Assembly (NCBI GenBank): GCA_004963905.1
Contig: SUGL01000008.1
Coordinates: 107,839 to 171,838, forward strand
DNA length: 64,000 bases
Direction of reading: 5' to 3'
Source of the DNA: Mesorhizobium sp.
Lineage (GTDB): Bacteria; Pseudomonadota; Alphaproteobacteria; Rhizobiales; Rhizobiaceae
Made by a program: the position numbers and the translations under genes
The notes under the pieces: generated by a model
The model's input: only the letters and a program-made list of their open reading frames with translations
What the model was told of the DNA's origin: nothing
Databases searched by the model: none
Part shown: positions 16,226-24,823 of the stretch, one piece after another
How positions within the stretch are numbered: the first letter of the stretch is position 1
Layout of the letters: each line of letters starts with the position of its first letter

Positions 16226-17589
16226 TGCTGCCCCCGCTCGTCGAGCAGGCCGTCTTCGACAAGCCGTTCGAGATGATGGATGTCAAAGCCTCCGCCCGCG
16301 AAGCCTGGCTCCTCCATGAGGATGCCGTGCAGCGGCGCGTTGGTGGCGATGCCGACCGCTTCCATCTCGGCCAGCGCTCCTTTCATCCTGCGGATCGCAT
16401 CGGCCCGCGTCGCGCCATGCGCGATGAGCTTGGCAACCAGGGAATCGTAGTGCGGCGGCACGGTGTAGCCGGAGTAGAGATGCGACTCGACCCGGATCCC
16501 CGGGCCGCCCGGCGGCGTCCAGCGCTCGACCCGCCCCGGATGCGGCCGGAAGGTGTAAGGGTCCTCGGCGTTGATGCGGCATTCGACGGCGTGGCCCTCG
16601 ATACGAACATCCTCCTGTCTGAAAGACAGACGCTCGCCCCGGGCGATCCGGATCTGCTCGCGCACGATGTCGATGCCGGTGACGAGTTCGGTCACCGGAT
16701 GCTCCACCTGAATGCGCGTGTTCATCTCGATGAAATAGAAGCGCCCGTCCTCGTAGAGGAATTCGAAGGTGCCGGCGCCCGTGTAGCCGATCGCCGGGCA
16801 GGCGCGAGCACAGAGATCGCCGATCTCGGCGATCGCCTTGCGGGCGATGCCGGGCGCCGGCGCTTCCTCGATGATCTTCTGGTGGCGGCGCTGCATGGAG
16901 CAGTCCCGCTCGCCCAGCCAGACTGCATTGCCGTGCCGGTCGGCGAGAATCTGGATCTCGACATGGCGCGGATGCCCGAGGAATTTTTCCAGATAGACTT
17001 GCGAGTTGCCGAAGGCCCGTCCGGCTTCCTCGCGGGCCAGCGCCACGGCTTCCGTCAGCGCCACTTCCTCGCGCACGATGCGCATGCCGCGTCCGCCGCC
17101 ACCGCCCGCCGCCTTGACGATGACCGGATAGCCGATGGCTACCGCGATGGCGCGCACCGCTTGCTCGTCCTGTGCCAGCGCGCCTTCCGAGCCCGGAACG
17201 CAGGGAACGCCGGAGGCAATCATCGCCCGCTTGGCCGCAACCTTGTCGCCCATGATGCGGATCGCCGCCGCCGGCGGCCCGATGAAGACAAGGCCGGCAT
17301 TCTCGACCGCTTCGGCGAAGGCCGCGTTCTCCGACAGAAAGCCGTAGCCGGGATGGATCGCGCCGGCACCAGTGAGCTGCGCGGCGGCAATGATCTCGCC
17401 GACGTTGAGATAGCTGTCAGCCGAGGCCGCCGGCCCGATGCAGATCGCCTTGTCCGCCAGCGCCACATGGCGAAGGCTCGCATCGGCTTCCGAATAGGCC
17501 GCCACCGTCTTCAATCCGAGGTCGCGGCAGGCGCGCAGGATGCGCAGCGCGATCTCGCCCCGGTTGGCGATCAGGACGGTGTCGAACAT
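16222..17589 (-). CDS. accC: Biotin carboxylase (AccC-type)
   Basis: 455-residue biotin carboxylase with full motif set: [17 protein letters not shown] at the start, [10 protein letters not shown], the ATP-grasp glycine loop [32 protein letters not shown], and [16 protein letters not shown]. It carboxylates biotin on a carrier using ATP and bicarbonate. It sits between a functional AccB (5 bases upstream) and the AccB-like protein (4-base overlap), next to pxpA. With no AccA/AccD-type carboxyltransferase nearby, it may serve the amide-hydrolysing PxpABC set rather than fatty acid synthesis. Confidence 0.93.
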   Translation of the reverse strand: MFDTVLIANRGEIALRILRACRDLGLKTVAAYSEADASLRHVALADKAICIGPAASADSYLNVGEIIAAAQLTGAGAIHPGYGFLSENAAFAEAVENAGLVFIGPPAAAIRIMGDKVAAKRAMIASGVPCVPGSEGALAQDEQAVRAIAVAIGYPVIVKAAGGGGGRGMRIVREEVALTEAVALAREEAGRAFGNSQVYLEKFLGHPRHVEIQILADRHGNAVWLGERDCSMQRRHQKIIEEAPAPGIARKAIAEIGDLCARACPAIGYTGAGTFEFLYEDGRFYFIEMNTRIQVEHPVTELVTGIDIVREQIRIARGERLSFRQEDVRIEGHAVECRINAEDPYTFRPHPGRVERWTPPGGPGIRVESHLYSGYTVPPHYDSLVAKLIAHGATRADAIRRMKGALAEMEAVGIATNAPLHGILMEEPGFAGGGFDIHHLERLVEDGLLDERGQQ

Positions 17590-17594
17590 CGCGC

Positions 17595-18044
17595 TCAGCC
17601 CGCCTCTTCCAGAACGAACAGCACGTCGCCGGACTGAACGGCTGCATGATCGCCGAAAGCGATCTCGACGATCCTTCCGGCGCGATCGGATTCCACGACG
17701 TTGAAGGTCTTCATGGCTTCGAGAACGCCGATCTTCCGGCCCTCCTCGACCACGTCGCCCACCGAGACCAATGGCGGCTCGCCCTCGCCGGCGGAGCGGT
17801 AGAACACGCCGGTGAGCGGCGCGCGGATCGAATGCCGTGGGATGGTTGCGTCGGTTGGGCTCGAAGCCGCGGGGACGGTCGCGCTGGAAGCCGACACCGG
17901 TTGCGGCGAAGACCCGGTCTGCAATTCGGATGACGACACTTGCTTGGCAATGCGGATACGCAATCCGTCGCGCTCGATCTGCAGCTCGCCGATGGGCGAA
18001 CGCGAGACGACGTCGATCAGTTCCTGGACGAAGTTCAGGTCCAT
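17595..18044 (-). CDS. accB: Biotin carboxyl carrier protein (AccB-type)
   Basis: 149-residue carrier. An N-terminal helical region (1-35) is followed by a Ser/Ala/Pro/Thr-rich linker (about 37-70) and the biotinyl domain with the intact VLEAMKTF motif, biotin on Lys112. It lies 7 bases after the aminotransferase stop and 5 before accC. It is the only biotinylatable carrier of the two AccB-type proteins here. Confidence 0.92.
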   Translation of the reverse strand: MDLNFVQELIDVVSRSPIGELQIERDGLRIRIAKQVSSSELQTGSSPQPVSASSATVPAASSPTDATIPRHSIRAPLTGVFYRSAGEGEPPLVSVGDVVEEGRKIGVLEAMKTFNVVESDRAGRIVEIAFGDHAAVQSGDVLFVLEEAG

Positions 18045-18051
18045 CGCCGGG

Positions 18052-19254
18052 TCACCGCAATGCTTCGACCGCCTCGGCGATGCGCCCGATCGCCTTCTCG
18101 ATCAGGTCCATCGACGTGGCTATGGAGATGCGGAAATGCGGCGACAGGCCGTAGGCCGAACCTTGCACCACCGCGACCCGCGCCCGATCGAGCAGGTAGA
18201 GCGAGAGATCGTCGTCGCTGCCAATGACGGAACCGTCAGGGCTCCTGCGACCGATCAGCGCCGAGCAATTGGGATAGAGATAGAAAGCGCCTTCCGGCGT
18301 CTGGCAGGTAAGGCCGGGGATTGCCCGCAACAGTTCCAACGCCCGGTCGCGCCTGGCCTGGAACTCGAGCGCTCGCGGACGCAGGAAATCTTGCGGGCCA
18401 TCCAGCGCGGCGATGGTCGCGGCCTGCGAGATGGATGAAGGATTCGACGTGCTCTGGCTCTGGACTGTAGCCATGGCGCGGATCAGCGGTTCCGATCCGC
18501 CGGCATAACCGATCCGCCAGCCCGTCATGGCATAGGCCTTCGACACGCCGTTGACCGTCAGCGTGCGCTCCTTCAGCCGCGGCTCGACACCGGCGATCGT
18601 CTGGAATGTGCGCCCGTCGAACAGGATATGCTCGTAGATGTCGTCGGTAAGCACATGAACATGCGGATGGTCGAGCAGCACCGCGGCCAGCCCCGCAAGC
18701 TCGTCACGGCTGTAGACTGCGCCCGTCGGGTTGGAAGGAGTGTTCAGGAGCAGCCATTTCGTGCGCCCGGTTATGGCCGCCCGCAACGCTTGCGGCGTGA
18801 GCTTGAAGCCAAGCTCCTCTCCACAACGGACGACCACGGGCCTGCCCTCGCCCAGAAGCACGATGTCGGTGTAGGAAACCCAGTAGGGCGCGGGAACGAT
18901 CACCTCGTCCCCCGGCGCGAGCGTTGCCAGGAGCGCATTGTAGATGATCTGCTTCGCGCCGCCGGCGACGCTTATTTCGGACGGCCTGTAGTCGAGCCCG
19001 TTCTCGCGTCTGAACTTGTCGGCCACCGCTTTCTTCAGCGCAGCCGTGCCATCCACGGCCGTGTAACGCGTCTCCCCCTTGCGCATCGCCTCGTAGGCCG
19101 CCTCGACGACATGGGAGGGCGTCGGGAAATCCGGCTCGCCGGCGCTCAGGCTGATGACGTCGATGCCTGCTGAGCGCATCTCGATCGCGCGAGCGGTGAC
19201 CGCCATGCTCGGGCTTGGCTTGATGACGTCGAGACGGGGAGCGATGAGGCCCAC
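18052..19254 (-). CDS. Class I/II aminotransferase (aspartate aminotransferase family)
   Basis: 400-residue PLP aminotransferase of fold type I. The GTG at 19254 is chosen over the TTG at 19272: a GAGGGAAG ribosome binding site precedes it and the protein then aligns end to end with its 400-residue paralogue at 52432-53634. PLP residues are Lys239 (NGVSKAYAMTGW), Asn175 in the SNPTG segment, Asp204 and Tyr207 (TDDIYEH), with a substrate Arg in the C-terminal FRIS. It heads the leftward accB-accC-accB-like-pxpA operon and has a TTGGATAA box 52 bases upstream. It probably transaminates the amino acid released by the amide-opening enzymes. Confidence 0.9.
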   Translation of the reverse strand: MGLIAPRLDVIKPSPSMAVTARAIEMRSAGIDVISLSAGEPDFPTPSHVVEAAYEAMRKGETRYTAVDGTAALKKAVADKFRRENGLDYRPSEISVAGGAKQIIYNALLATLAPGDEVIVPAPYWVSYTDIVLLGEGRPVVVRCGEELGFKLTPQALRAAITGRTKWLLLNTPSNPTGAVYSRDELAGLAAVLLDHPHVHVLTDDIYEHILFDGRTFQTIAGVEPRLKERTLTVNGVSKAYAMTGWRIGYAGGSEPLIRAMATVQSQSTSNPSSISQAATIAALDGPQDFLRPRALEFQARRDRALELLRAIPGLTCQTPEGAFYLYPNCSALIGRRSPDGSVIGSDDDLSLYLLDRARVAVVQGSAYGLSPHFRISIATSMDLIEKAIGRIAEAVEALR

Positions 19255-19305
19255 GGGTACTTCCCTCGGCAAGGCTGCGCGGCCTCGCCGGCAGCTATTG
19301 CAAAA

Positions 19306-19320
19306 TTGGATAATGTATTC
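19306..19320 (-). promoter_or_regulatory. Shared regulatory box, copy 3 (between aminotransferase and FAD oxidase genes)
   Basis: TTGGATAATGTATTC on the plus strand; matches copy 1 in 14 of 15 bases. It lies in the divergent gap between genes at 19254 and 19444. A further half-site TATCCAA (19400-19406, TTGGATA on the minus strand) lies 38 bases before the FAD oxidase ATG, so the oxidase may belong to the same regulon. Confidence 0.58.
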
Positions 19321-19443
19321 TGATTTTCACGTCAAACCCCTTTTTCTTACAAGAAAGCTGGGTTATGTCTGCATCCAGAGGCGAGTTGGTGGAGAAAAGT
19401 ATCCAATCTTCGCCCATGAGCTTGAGACGGGAACACGACTGGA

Positions 19444-20622
19444 ATGAGCGTGAATTACGATGTGGTCATCGTCGGCGGAGGCGTCGTCGGCAGTTCGATC
19501 GCCTATTTTCTGTCCGCCAATCCGGATTTCGACGGCAGCATCGCCGTGATCGAACGCGACCCCTACTACACGGCTTCCTCGTCCTCATTGTCGACCAGCG
19601 CCATACGCCAGCAGTTCGGCACGCCGCCCAACATCGCCATGTCGAAGTTCAGCCTCGACTTCCTGCGCGAGGTGGGCACCAGGCTTGCCGTCGACGACGA
19701 ACCGGCGGACATCGGGCTGCACGAGCCCGGTTATCTCGTGCTGGCGACGCCCGAGCGAGCCGAAGCGCAGCGCGCCAAGAACCGCGTTCAGCGCGACATG
19801 GGCGTCGATATCGAGCTGATCGAAAAGGCCGAACTGGCGCGACGCTTCCCCTGGCTCAATACGGAAGACCTTGCGCTCGGCTCATTCGGCCGCGGCTGCG
19901 AGGGCTGGTTCGACGGACCGGGCCTGATGCAGGCATTCCGCCGCAAGGCGCGTGCCCAGAAGGTCGACTACCGAGCCGCGACCGTGACTGGGCTGACCAT
20001 GGCCTCCCGCAACAAGGTCGGCGAAGTCGTGCTGGACAATGGCGAGCGCATTTTGGCCGGCACGGTGATCAACGCGGCCGGACCGTGGAGCGCGGGCATC
20101 GCCCAGATGGCCGGCACCGACCTTCCGGTCGTCCCGAGCAAGCGATGCGTCTTCGTCTTCGAAAGCCCGGCGCGGATCGACAATTGTCCTTTCGTCTTCG
20201 ACACCAGCGGCTTCTGGCTGCGGCCGGAGGGCCAGCTCTTCCTGTGCGGCATTCCACCGGTGCGCGAGAACGATCCGGACGATTTTGGCCTGGATGTGGA
20301 CTACGATCTGTTCGATGAGCTGATCTGGCCGGCACTGGCGCATCGCGTGCCCGGCTTCGAACAGTTGCGCATGCTGCGCGCCTGGGCGGGCCTCTATGAG
20401 TACAACACCTTCGACCACAGCGGCATCATCGGACGTCATCCGGAGGTCTCCAATTTCGTGCTGGCCACCGGCTTCAGCGGCCACGGCATGATGCACGCTG
20501 CGGCAACCGGCTCGGGCGTCAGCGACTTGATTGCCTATGGCGAATACCGCTCCATCGACCTCACGGCCTTCCGCTATGAGCGTATCGCCCGCAACCAGCC
20601 CATCGAGGAACATGTCTACTGA
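19444..20622 (+). CDS. FAD-dependent amino acid/amine oxidase (DAO family)
   Basis: 392-residue FAD oxidoreductase of the glycine/D-amino acid oxidase (DadA/sarcosine oxidase-like) family. The dinucleotide-binding VVIVGGGVVGSSIAYFL opens the protein, then an acidic residue at the end of beta-2 (VIERD), the substrate-side segment STSAIRQQFGTP, and a C-terminal FAD contact GFSGHGMMHAAATG. It is paralogous to 32634-33851, sharing the STSAIRQQ and GFSGHG segments. It presumably oxidises a secondary amine or D-amino acid. No signal peptide. Confidence 0.87.
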   Translation: MSVNYDVVIVGGGVVGSSIAYFLSANPDFDGSIAVIERDPYYTASSSSLSTSAIRQQFGTPPNIAMSKFSLDFLREVGTRLAVDDEPADIGLHEPGYLVLATPERAEAQRAKNRVQRDMGVDIELIEKAELARRFPWLNTEDLALGSFGRGCEGWFDGPGLMQAFRRKARAQKVDYRAATVTGLTMASRNKVGEVVLDNGERILAGTVINAAGPWSAGIAQMAGTDLPVVPSKRCVFVFESPARIDNCPFVFDTSGFWLRPEGQLFLCGIPPVRENDPDDFGLDVDYDLFDELIWPALAHRVPGFEQLRMLRAWAGLYEYNTFDHSGIIGRHPEVSNFVLATGFSGHGMMHAAATGSGVSDLIAYGEYRSIDLTAFRYERIARNQPIEEHVY

Positions 20623-20742
20623 AGCGAAAACGATGGGCACGGCATCGGAGTGACAACAACCGGCGAGCGGTGCTATGCGTCGGTTTCTTCAATCAAAATG
20701 GCGTCGCCAGCAAGATAAAGGCGACCGCCCCCAGGCTGGTCC

Positions 20743-21396
20743 ATGCTCGTACAGAAGAAAACCATCTCGGCCCAGGTCGCCGACGCCATCAGGCAGAAAA
20801 TCCTGGTCGGTGAATACGAGGCCAATGCTCAGCTTCGGCAGGAGCATCTGGCGACCGAGTTTGGTGTCAGCCGCATACCGGTGCGCGAGGCGCTGCACCA
20901 GCTTCATTCGGAAGGCTTCGTCACGCTCGTCTCCCACAAGGGCGCTGTCGTCTCCTCGATTTCGCTCGACGAGATCCTCGAGCTCTATGAATTGCGGGCC
21001 CGGATCGAGACTTGGCTGCTTGCCCTTGCCATCCCGAGGATGACCGACGCAGACCTCGCGCTTGCCCGGGAACGGGCAAAGCAGCATCAGGAGCAGGGCA
21101 AGACCGGCGAGTACTCCAACCAGCTGAACTGGAACTTCCACGCCGCGCTTTACGCGCCGTCCGGTCGCAAGGCGACGATCGAACTGGTGGGGCGCATCTA
21201 CCAGCAGCTGGAGCGCTACACGCGCATGATGGTGTCGCTCACCGAAATCCAGGTAAAGTCCGATCGCGACCACTGGCAGCTCATAGAACTGTGCGAGGCC
21301 AAGGATACGCTGCGCGCCGTCAGCCTTCTGGAAATGCACATCATTACCAGCGGCAGATTCCTGGTCGACAGGCTCCAGGAATTGCGCGGCAGCTGA
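20743..21396 (+). CDS. GntR-family transcriptional regulator (FCD subfamily)
   Basis: 217-residue regulator with an N-terminal winged helix (QVADAIRQKILVGEY, helix-turn-helix LATEFGVSRIPVREAL) and a C-terminal all-helical FCD ligand domain with metal-binding histidine candidates (NWNFHAALY and EMHIITSGRF). FCD proteins bind short palindromes and respond to small organic acids. It lies immediately downstream of the island whose promoters share the palindromic TTGGATAA box, making it the leading candidate to bind it (inference). It ends 42 bases from the convergent VOC gene. Confidence 0.88.
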   Translation: MLVQKKTISAQVADAIRQKILVGEYEANAQLRQEHLATEFGVSRIPVREALHQLHSEGFVTLVSHKGAVVSSISLDEILELYELRARIETWLLALAIPRMTDADLALARERAKQHQEQGKTGEYSNQLNWNFHAALYAPSGRKATIELVGRIYQQLERYTRMMVSLTEIQVKSDRDHWQLIELCEAKDTLRAVSLLEMHIITSGRFLVDRLQELRGS

Positions 21397-21438
21397 CATT
21401 CTTTCTGCCCGCGCGCTCCATGCCTTAGCCTCGGTGGA

Positions 21439-21888
21439 TCACTTGCCCGGCAAATTCGTCGCTCGGGTTAAGAGGATCACGCCCGCCTTGTCGGCCGTGT
21501 CATAGTAGGTAAAGCCGGTGCGATTTTCCCGGCGCCCGCGCATCAGCACGGAAAGGCCATCATCCTTCGCCTCGGTCTCGGCGGCGTCCGCGTCACGGAC
21601 TTCAAAGCCGATATGGAAGACGCCCTCGCCCTTGGTGTCGAGATGGATCCGCTGCGGCGTGGGATCGTGGCTCGGCTGGCAGAGCTGCAGCTGGACATTC
21701 GGCAAGTTGCAGATCCGGTACTGCATCGCCATGAAGCCCTTCGGGCTCGGCACCTGCAGCTCCTCATATTCGGCCAGCGGCGGATAGGCCTCCCATGGGC
21801 CGATACCGATGGAGTCGTAGTAGGCCTGCGCCTTGTCGATATCGTGTACGACGATGCAGATGTGATGCAGCTTGTCGAAATTGCCCAT
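21439..21888 (-). CDS. VOC-family (glyoxalase/dioxygenase-like) protein
   Basis: 149-residue single-domain vicinal oxygen chelate protein with two beta-alpha-beta-beta-beta halves. Metal ligand candidates are His8/His9 (KLHHICIVV) and His92 (FHIGFEV), with a late Glu position not obvious. Relatives include methylmalonyl-CoA epimerase and glyoxalase-like proteins. It is the last gene of a leftward run after an SDR and an aldehyde dehydrogenase. Reaction unknown. Confidence 0.78.
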   Translation of the reverse strand: MGNFDKLHHICIVVHDIDKAQAYYDSIGIGPWEAYPPLAEYEELQVPSPKGFMAMQYRICNLPNVQLQLCQPSHDPTPQRIHLDTKGEGVFHIGFEVRDADAAETEAKDDGLSVLMRGRRENRTGFTYYDTADKAGVILLTRATNLPGK

Positions 21889-21909
21889 TACCGTCTCTCT
21901 CCCATTTCC

Positions 21910-22689
21910 TCACTCCTTGACCGGGACCGTGTAGTTCAGCACGCGGCGTCCGCCGTCGGGATAGATCGTCTCGCCGGTGATGTAGGACGCGTCGTCACTG
22001 GCCAGGAACGCGACGACGGAGGCGATCTCCGCGGCCCTGCCGAGGCGCCCGAGCGGCGTGCGCGACAGGATCGCGCGGCGCATTTCCTCGGAATCGATGA
22101 AGTTGCCGTCCATCACCATCTCAGTGGCGATCGTTCCCGGGCCGACGCCGACGACGCGTATGCCGTAAGGCGCGAAGGCCACGGCCGCGGTGCCGGTGAC
22201 CTGGTTCATGCCGCCCTTGGAAATCGCGTAAGTGGCGACGCGCGGGTTGGCGAGCCCGGAATTGATCGACGACATGTTTATGATGACGCCGCCTTGCCCC
22301 TGCGCGATCATCTGGCGGGCCGCCGCCTGGGTGCCCATGAAGGCTCCCTTCAAATTGACGGCGAGGACCCGGTCGTAATCGGCCTCGCTGATGTCGAGAA
22401 AGTCCTGAACCGGAGCGATGCCGGCATTGTTGACCATGATGTCGACATGGCCGAACGTCGCCACCGCCGCCGCGACCAGCGCGTCGACCTGGTCCTTCCT
22501 GCTGACATCGGTCACCACGGCCAGGACGGTTTCCGGGGTGCCGATCTCGGCGGCGCATTTCTTCAGCTCGCCGGCATCGATATCGCCGAGCACGACCTTC
22601 GCGCCTTCGGCCAGGAAGCGCTCGGCGCATGCGCGCCCGATGCCGCGTGCCGCTCCGGTGACGACCGCCACCTTGCCTGCCTGTCTCAT
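21910..22689 (-). CDS. SDR-family oxidoreductase
   Basis: 259-residue short-chain dehydrogenase with TGAARGIG, NNAG, the Ser-Tyr-Lys triad in the INMSSINSG and YAISK segments, and a C-terminus LNYTVPVKE. The ATG at 22689 is preferred over 22707 because AAGGA stands before it and the paralogue at 10253 starts at the same place. It lies between the aldehyde dehydrogenase and VOC genes in a leftward operon. Substrate unknown. Confidence 0.88.
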   Translation of the reverse strand: MRQAGKVAVVTGAARGIGRACAERFLAEGAKVVLGDIDAGELKKCAAEIGTPETVLAVVTDVSRKDQVDALVAAAVATFGHVDIMVNNAGIAPVQDFLDISEADYDRVLAVNLKGAFMGTQAAARQMIAQGQGGVIINMSSINSGLANPRVATYAISKGGMNQVTGTAAVAFAPYGIRVVGVGPGTIATEMVMDGNFIDSEEMRRAILSRTPLGRLGRAAEIASVVAFLASDDASYITGETIYPDGGRRVLNYTVPVKE

Positions 22690-22743
22690 GTCCTGTTCCT
22701 TCGTCATTCTGAACGGGTCCCTGCCTTGAGGCCCTTGCCTATC

Positions 22744-24222
22744 TTAACGGATCACGAAGGGATTGGCGGTCTTGCCGGCCGTGTCTATCCACACCGTCTT
22801 GGTCTGCAGGTAGGCGTCGATCGCCTCCTGCCCGTTCTCGCGGCCGATACCGCTCCGCTTGTAGCCGCCGAAAGGCGCCATATAGGAGACGGCGCGGTAT
22901 GAATTGACCCAGACCATGCCCGCTTCCATCGCCGCCGCGCCGCGCAGCGCTCGGCCCATGTCGCCGGTCCACAGCCCTGCCGCCAGCCCGTAAGGACTGT
23001 CGTTGGCGATGGCGAAGGCCTCTTCCTCGTCGTCGAAGGGAATGACCGACAGGATAGGCCCAAACACTTCCTCGCGCGCGAGGCGCATGGAGTTGTTCAC
23101 GCCGGTGAAGATGGTTGGCTCGACGAACCATCCTTGCGCGAGCTCGTCCGATGCAGGCTTTCCGCCGCCCAGCACGCACAACGCCCCTTCGCGGCGCGCG
23201 ATGCCGAGATAGGACAGCACCTTCTCGCGCTGCGCCTGCGTGGTGATCGGCCCAACTTGCGTCTCCGGCAGCGCCGGATTGCCCATTCGGGCGCTGGCGG
23301 CAAGCGTGATCACGTCCTCAACGAAGCGATCGTGGATCTTGCGCTGGACCAACAGGCGCGAACCAGCGATGCAGGTCTGGCCGCTGGCCGCGAAGATGCC
23401 GGAGATCGCCCCATTGACGGCGCTCTCCAGATTGGCGTCGTCGAAGACGATATTCGCCGACTTGCCGCCCAGTTCCAGCGTGACGGTCTTCAGTCCTTCC
23501 GCGGCCGCGCGATAGACGGCAAGCCCGCCCGGCTCGCCGCCCGTGAAGGCGATCTTGGCGACATCGGGATGGGAGACGAGCGGCACGCCGACATCCTGCG
23601 GCATGCCGGTGACGGTGTTGACGACGCCCGGCGGAAAGCCCGCCTGCGCAAACAGCTTCACGAATTCCAGCGTCGAGGCGGAAGCGTGTTCCGAGGGCTT
23701 GATGACGACGGTGTTGCCTGCTGCCAGCAACGGCGCAAGCTTCCAGGTCAACAACAGCAGCGGCGAATTCCAGGGCACGATCGCGGCGATGACGCCGAGC
23801 GGCTCGTGGCGGGTGAAGGCGAACGTGCCCGCCTTGTCGATCGGCAGCACCGCCCCCTCGATCTTGTCGGCAAGGCCACCGAAATAGCGGAACCATTCGG
23901 GGATATAGCGCAGCTGCGCCGTCATCTCGGTGATCAGCTTGCCGTTGTCGCGGGTCTCGATCGCGGCGATGCGCTCGGCATTCTCGGCAATCAGCTCGGC
24001 CACCCGCACCAAAAGCTTGCCGCGCGCGGTCGGCGTGATGCCGGCCCAGTCCTTCGACCGGAAAGCCGCCTTGGCGGCGGCCACGGCCGCGTCCACTTCG
24101 GCCGTACCGTCGCGCGGGATCAGCGCCCACGGCCTGCCGGTGAAGGGATCATAGCTCTCGAACGTGTCGGCGCCCGATCGCAGCCGACCGCCGACGGTGT
24201 TCTGGAAGCTGACCAGCGGCAT
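22744..24222 (-). CDS. Aldehyde dehydrogenase
   Basis: 492-residue NAD(P)-dependent aldehyde dehydrogenase. Catalytic Cys284 (SGQTCIAGS), general base Glu250 (TLELGGKSAN), Asn152 (PWNSPL) and Lys175 (VIKPSEHA) are all present. The cofactor loop reads FTGGEPGG instead of the common FTGSTEVG. The start at 24222 gives the usual length with GAGGGCCGAG before it; a longer frame to 24378 runs back into the next gene. It directly follows the two genes of a 2-oxoacid decarboxylase, so oxidation of the aldehyde that enzyme releases is the natural role (inference). Confidence 0.92.
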   Translation of the reverse strand: MPLVSFQNTVGGRLRSGADTFESYDPFTGRPWALIPRDGTAEVDAAVAAAKAAFRSKDWAGITPTARGKLLVRVAELIAENAERIAAIETRDNGKLITEMTAQLRYIPEWFRYFGGLADKIEGAVLPIDKAGTFAFTRHEPLGVIAAIVPWNSPLLLLTWKLAPLLAAGNTVVIKPSEHASASTLEFVKLFAQAGFPPGVVNTVTGMPQDVGVPLVSHPDVAKIAFTGGEPGGLAVYRAAAEGLKTVTLELGGKSANIVFDDANLESAVNGAISGIFAASGQTCIAGSRLLVQRKIHDRFVEDVITLAASARMGNPALPETQVGPITTQAQREKVLSYLGIARREGALCVLGGGKPASDELAQGWFVEPTIFTGVNNSMRLAREEVFGPILSVIPFDDEEEAFAIANDSPYGLAAGLWTGDMGRALRGAAAMEAGMVWVNSYRAVSYMAPFGGYKRSGIGRENGQEAIDAYLQTKTVWIDTAGKTANPFVIR

Positions 24223-24230
24223 CTCGGCCC

Positions 24231-24818
24231 TCAACAGGTGGCAAGGCCCAGACGGGCGCGAAAGCGGTTCTTGACTGCGACGGCGTCGCGCGGCGGCAGC
24301 GACCGCGGCAGGTTCTCGGCGGCGATCTTCAGCACGAACAGGCGCGGCCCCTCGGCGGGGCGGCGCAGCCTTTCGCACAGCGCGTCGACCTCCTCCAGCG
24401 AGCGCAGCTCTGCGACCTCCGCGAAGCCGCAGGCGGCGGCGACCTTGTCGAAGCCAATGCCGCGGCCGGTATGGCTGGACTGCATGCCTGTCTCGCCGAA
24501 ATGCTGGTTGTCGAGCACGATGAGGTCGAGGTTCCTGGGCCGCGCCACCGAGATCGTCGCCAAAGAGCCGAAGGCCATGAGCTGCTCGCCATCCCCGGTG
24601 ATGACCATCACCCGCCTCTGCGGCTGAGCCTGGGCGAGCCCAAGCCCGACCAGCGCCGCTCCGCCCATGGCGCCCCAGAGATAGTAGTTGTCGTCACGGT
24701 CGCCGGCGGCATGCACGTCGTAGCTCGGCGATCCGAGCCCGGTCACCACCAGTGCGCCGTCGCGAGCCTCGAGCAGTTTCTTCACCGCCTCACGGCGATC
24801 CATCGTCGGCAAAGTCAT
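24231..24818 (-). CDS. ThDP-dependent decarboxylase, beta (pyrophosphate-binding) subunit
   Basis: 195-residue protein equal to the C-terminal third of a thiamine-diphosphate decarboxylase. The ThDP/Mg motif is ITGDGEQLMAFGSLATIS with NQHFGETG about 25 residues on. Separate alpha and beta chains of this size are typical of sulfopyruvate decarboxylase (ComDE) and phosphonopyruvate-type enzymes. The start at 24818 is 5 bases past the alpha-subunit stop; an in-frame GTG at 24830 is an alternative. It precedes the aldehyde dehydrogenase gene by 8 bases. Confidence 0.83.
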   Translation of the reverse strand: MTLPTMDRREAVKKLLEARDGALVVTGLGSPSYDVHAAGDRDDNYYLWGAMGGAALVGLGLAQAQPQRRVMVITGDGEQLMAFGSLATISVARPRNLDLIVLDNQHFGETGMQSSHTGRGIGFDKVAAACGFAEVAELRSLEEVDALCERLRRPAEGPRLFVLKIAAENLPRSLPPRDAVAVKNRFRARLGLATC

Positions 24819-24823
24819 GTCGT

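Noticed and set aside
17595-18044. accB-accC as the housekeeping acetyl-CoA carboxylase genes
   Set aside because: They lie inside a pxpA/aminotransferase operon with a shared catabolic operator; a separate housekeeping accBC pair is expected elsewhere, although this cannot be confirmed from the window.
19255-19272. TTG at 19272 as the start of the aminotransferase
   Set aside because: The GTG at 19254 has a GAGGGAAG site directly upstream and gives the same length as the 400-residue paralogue.
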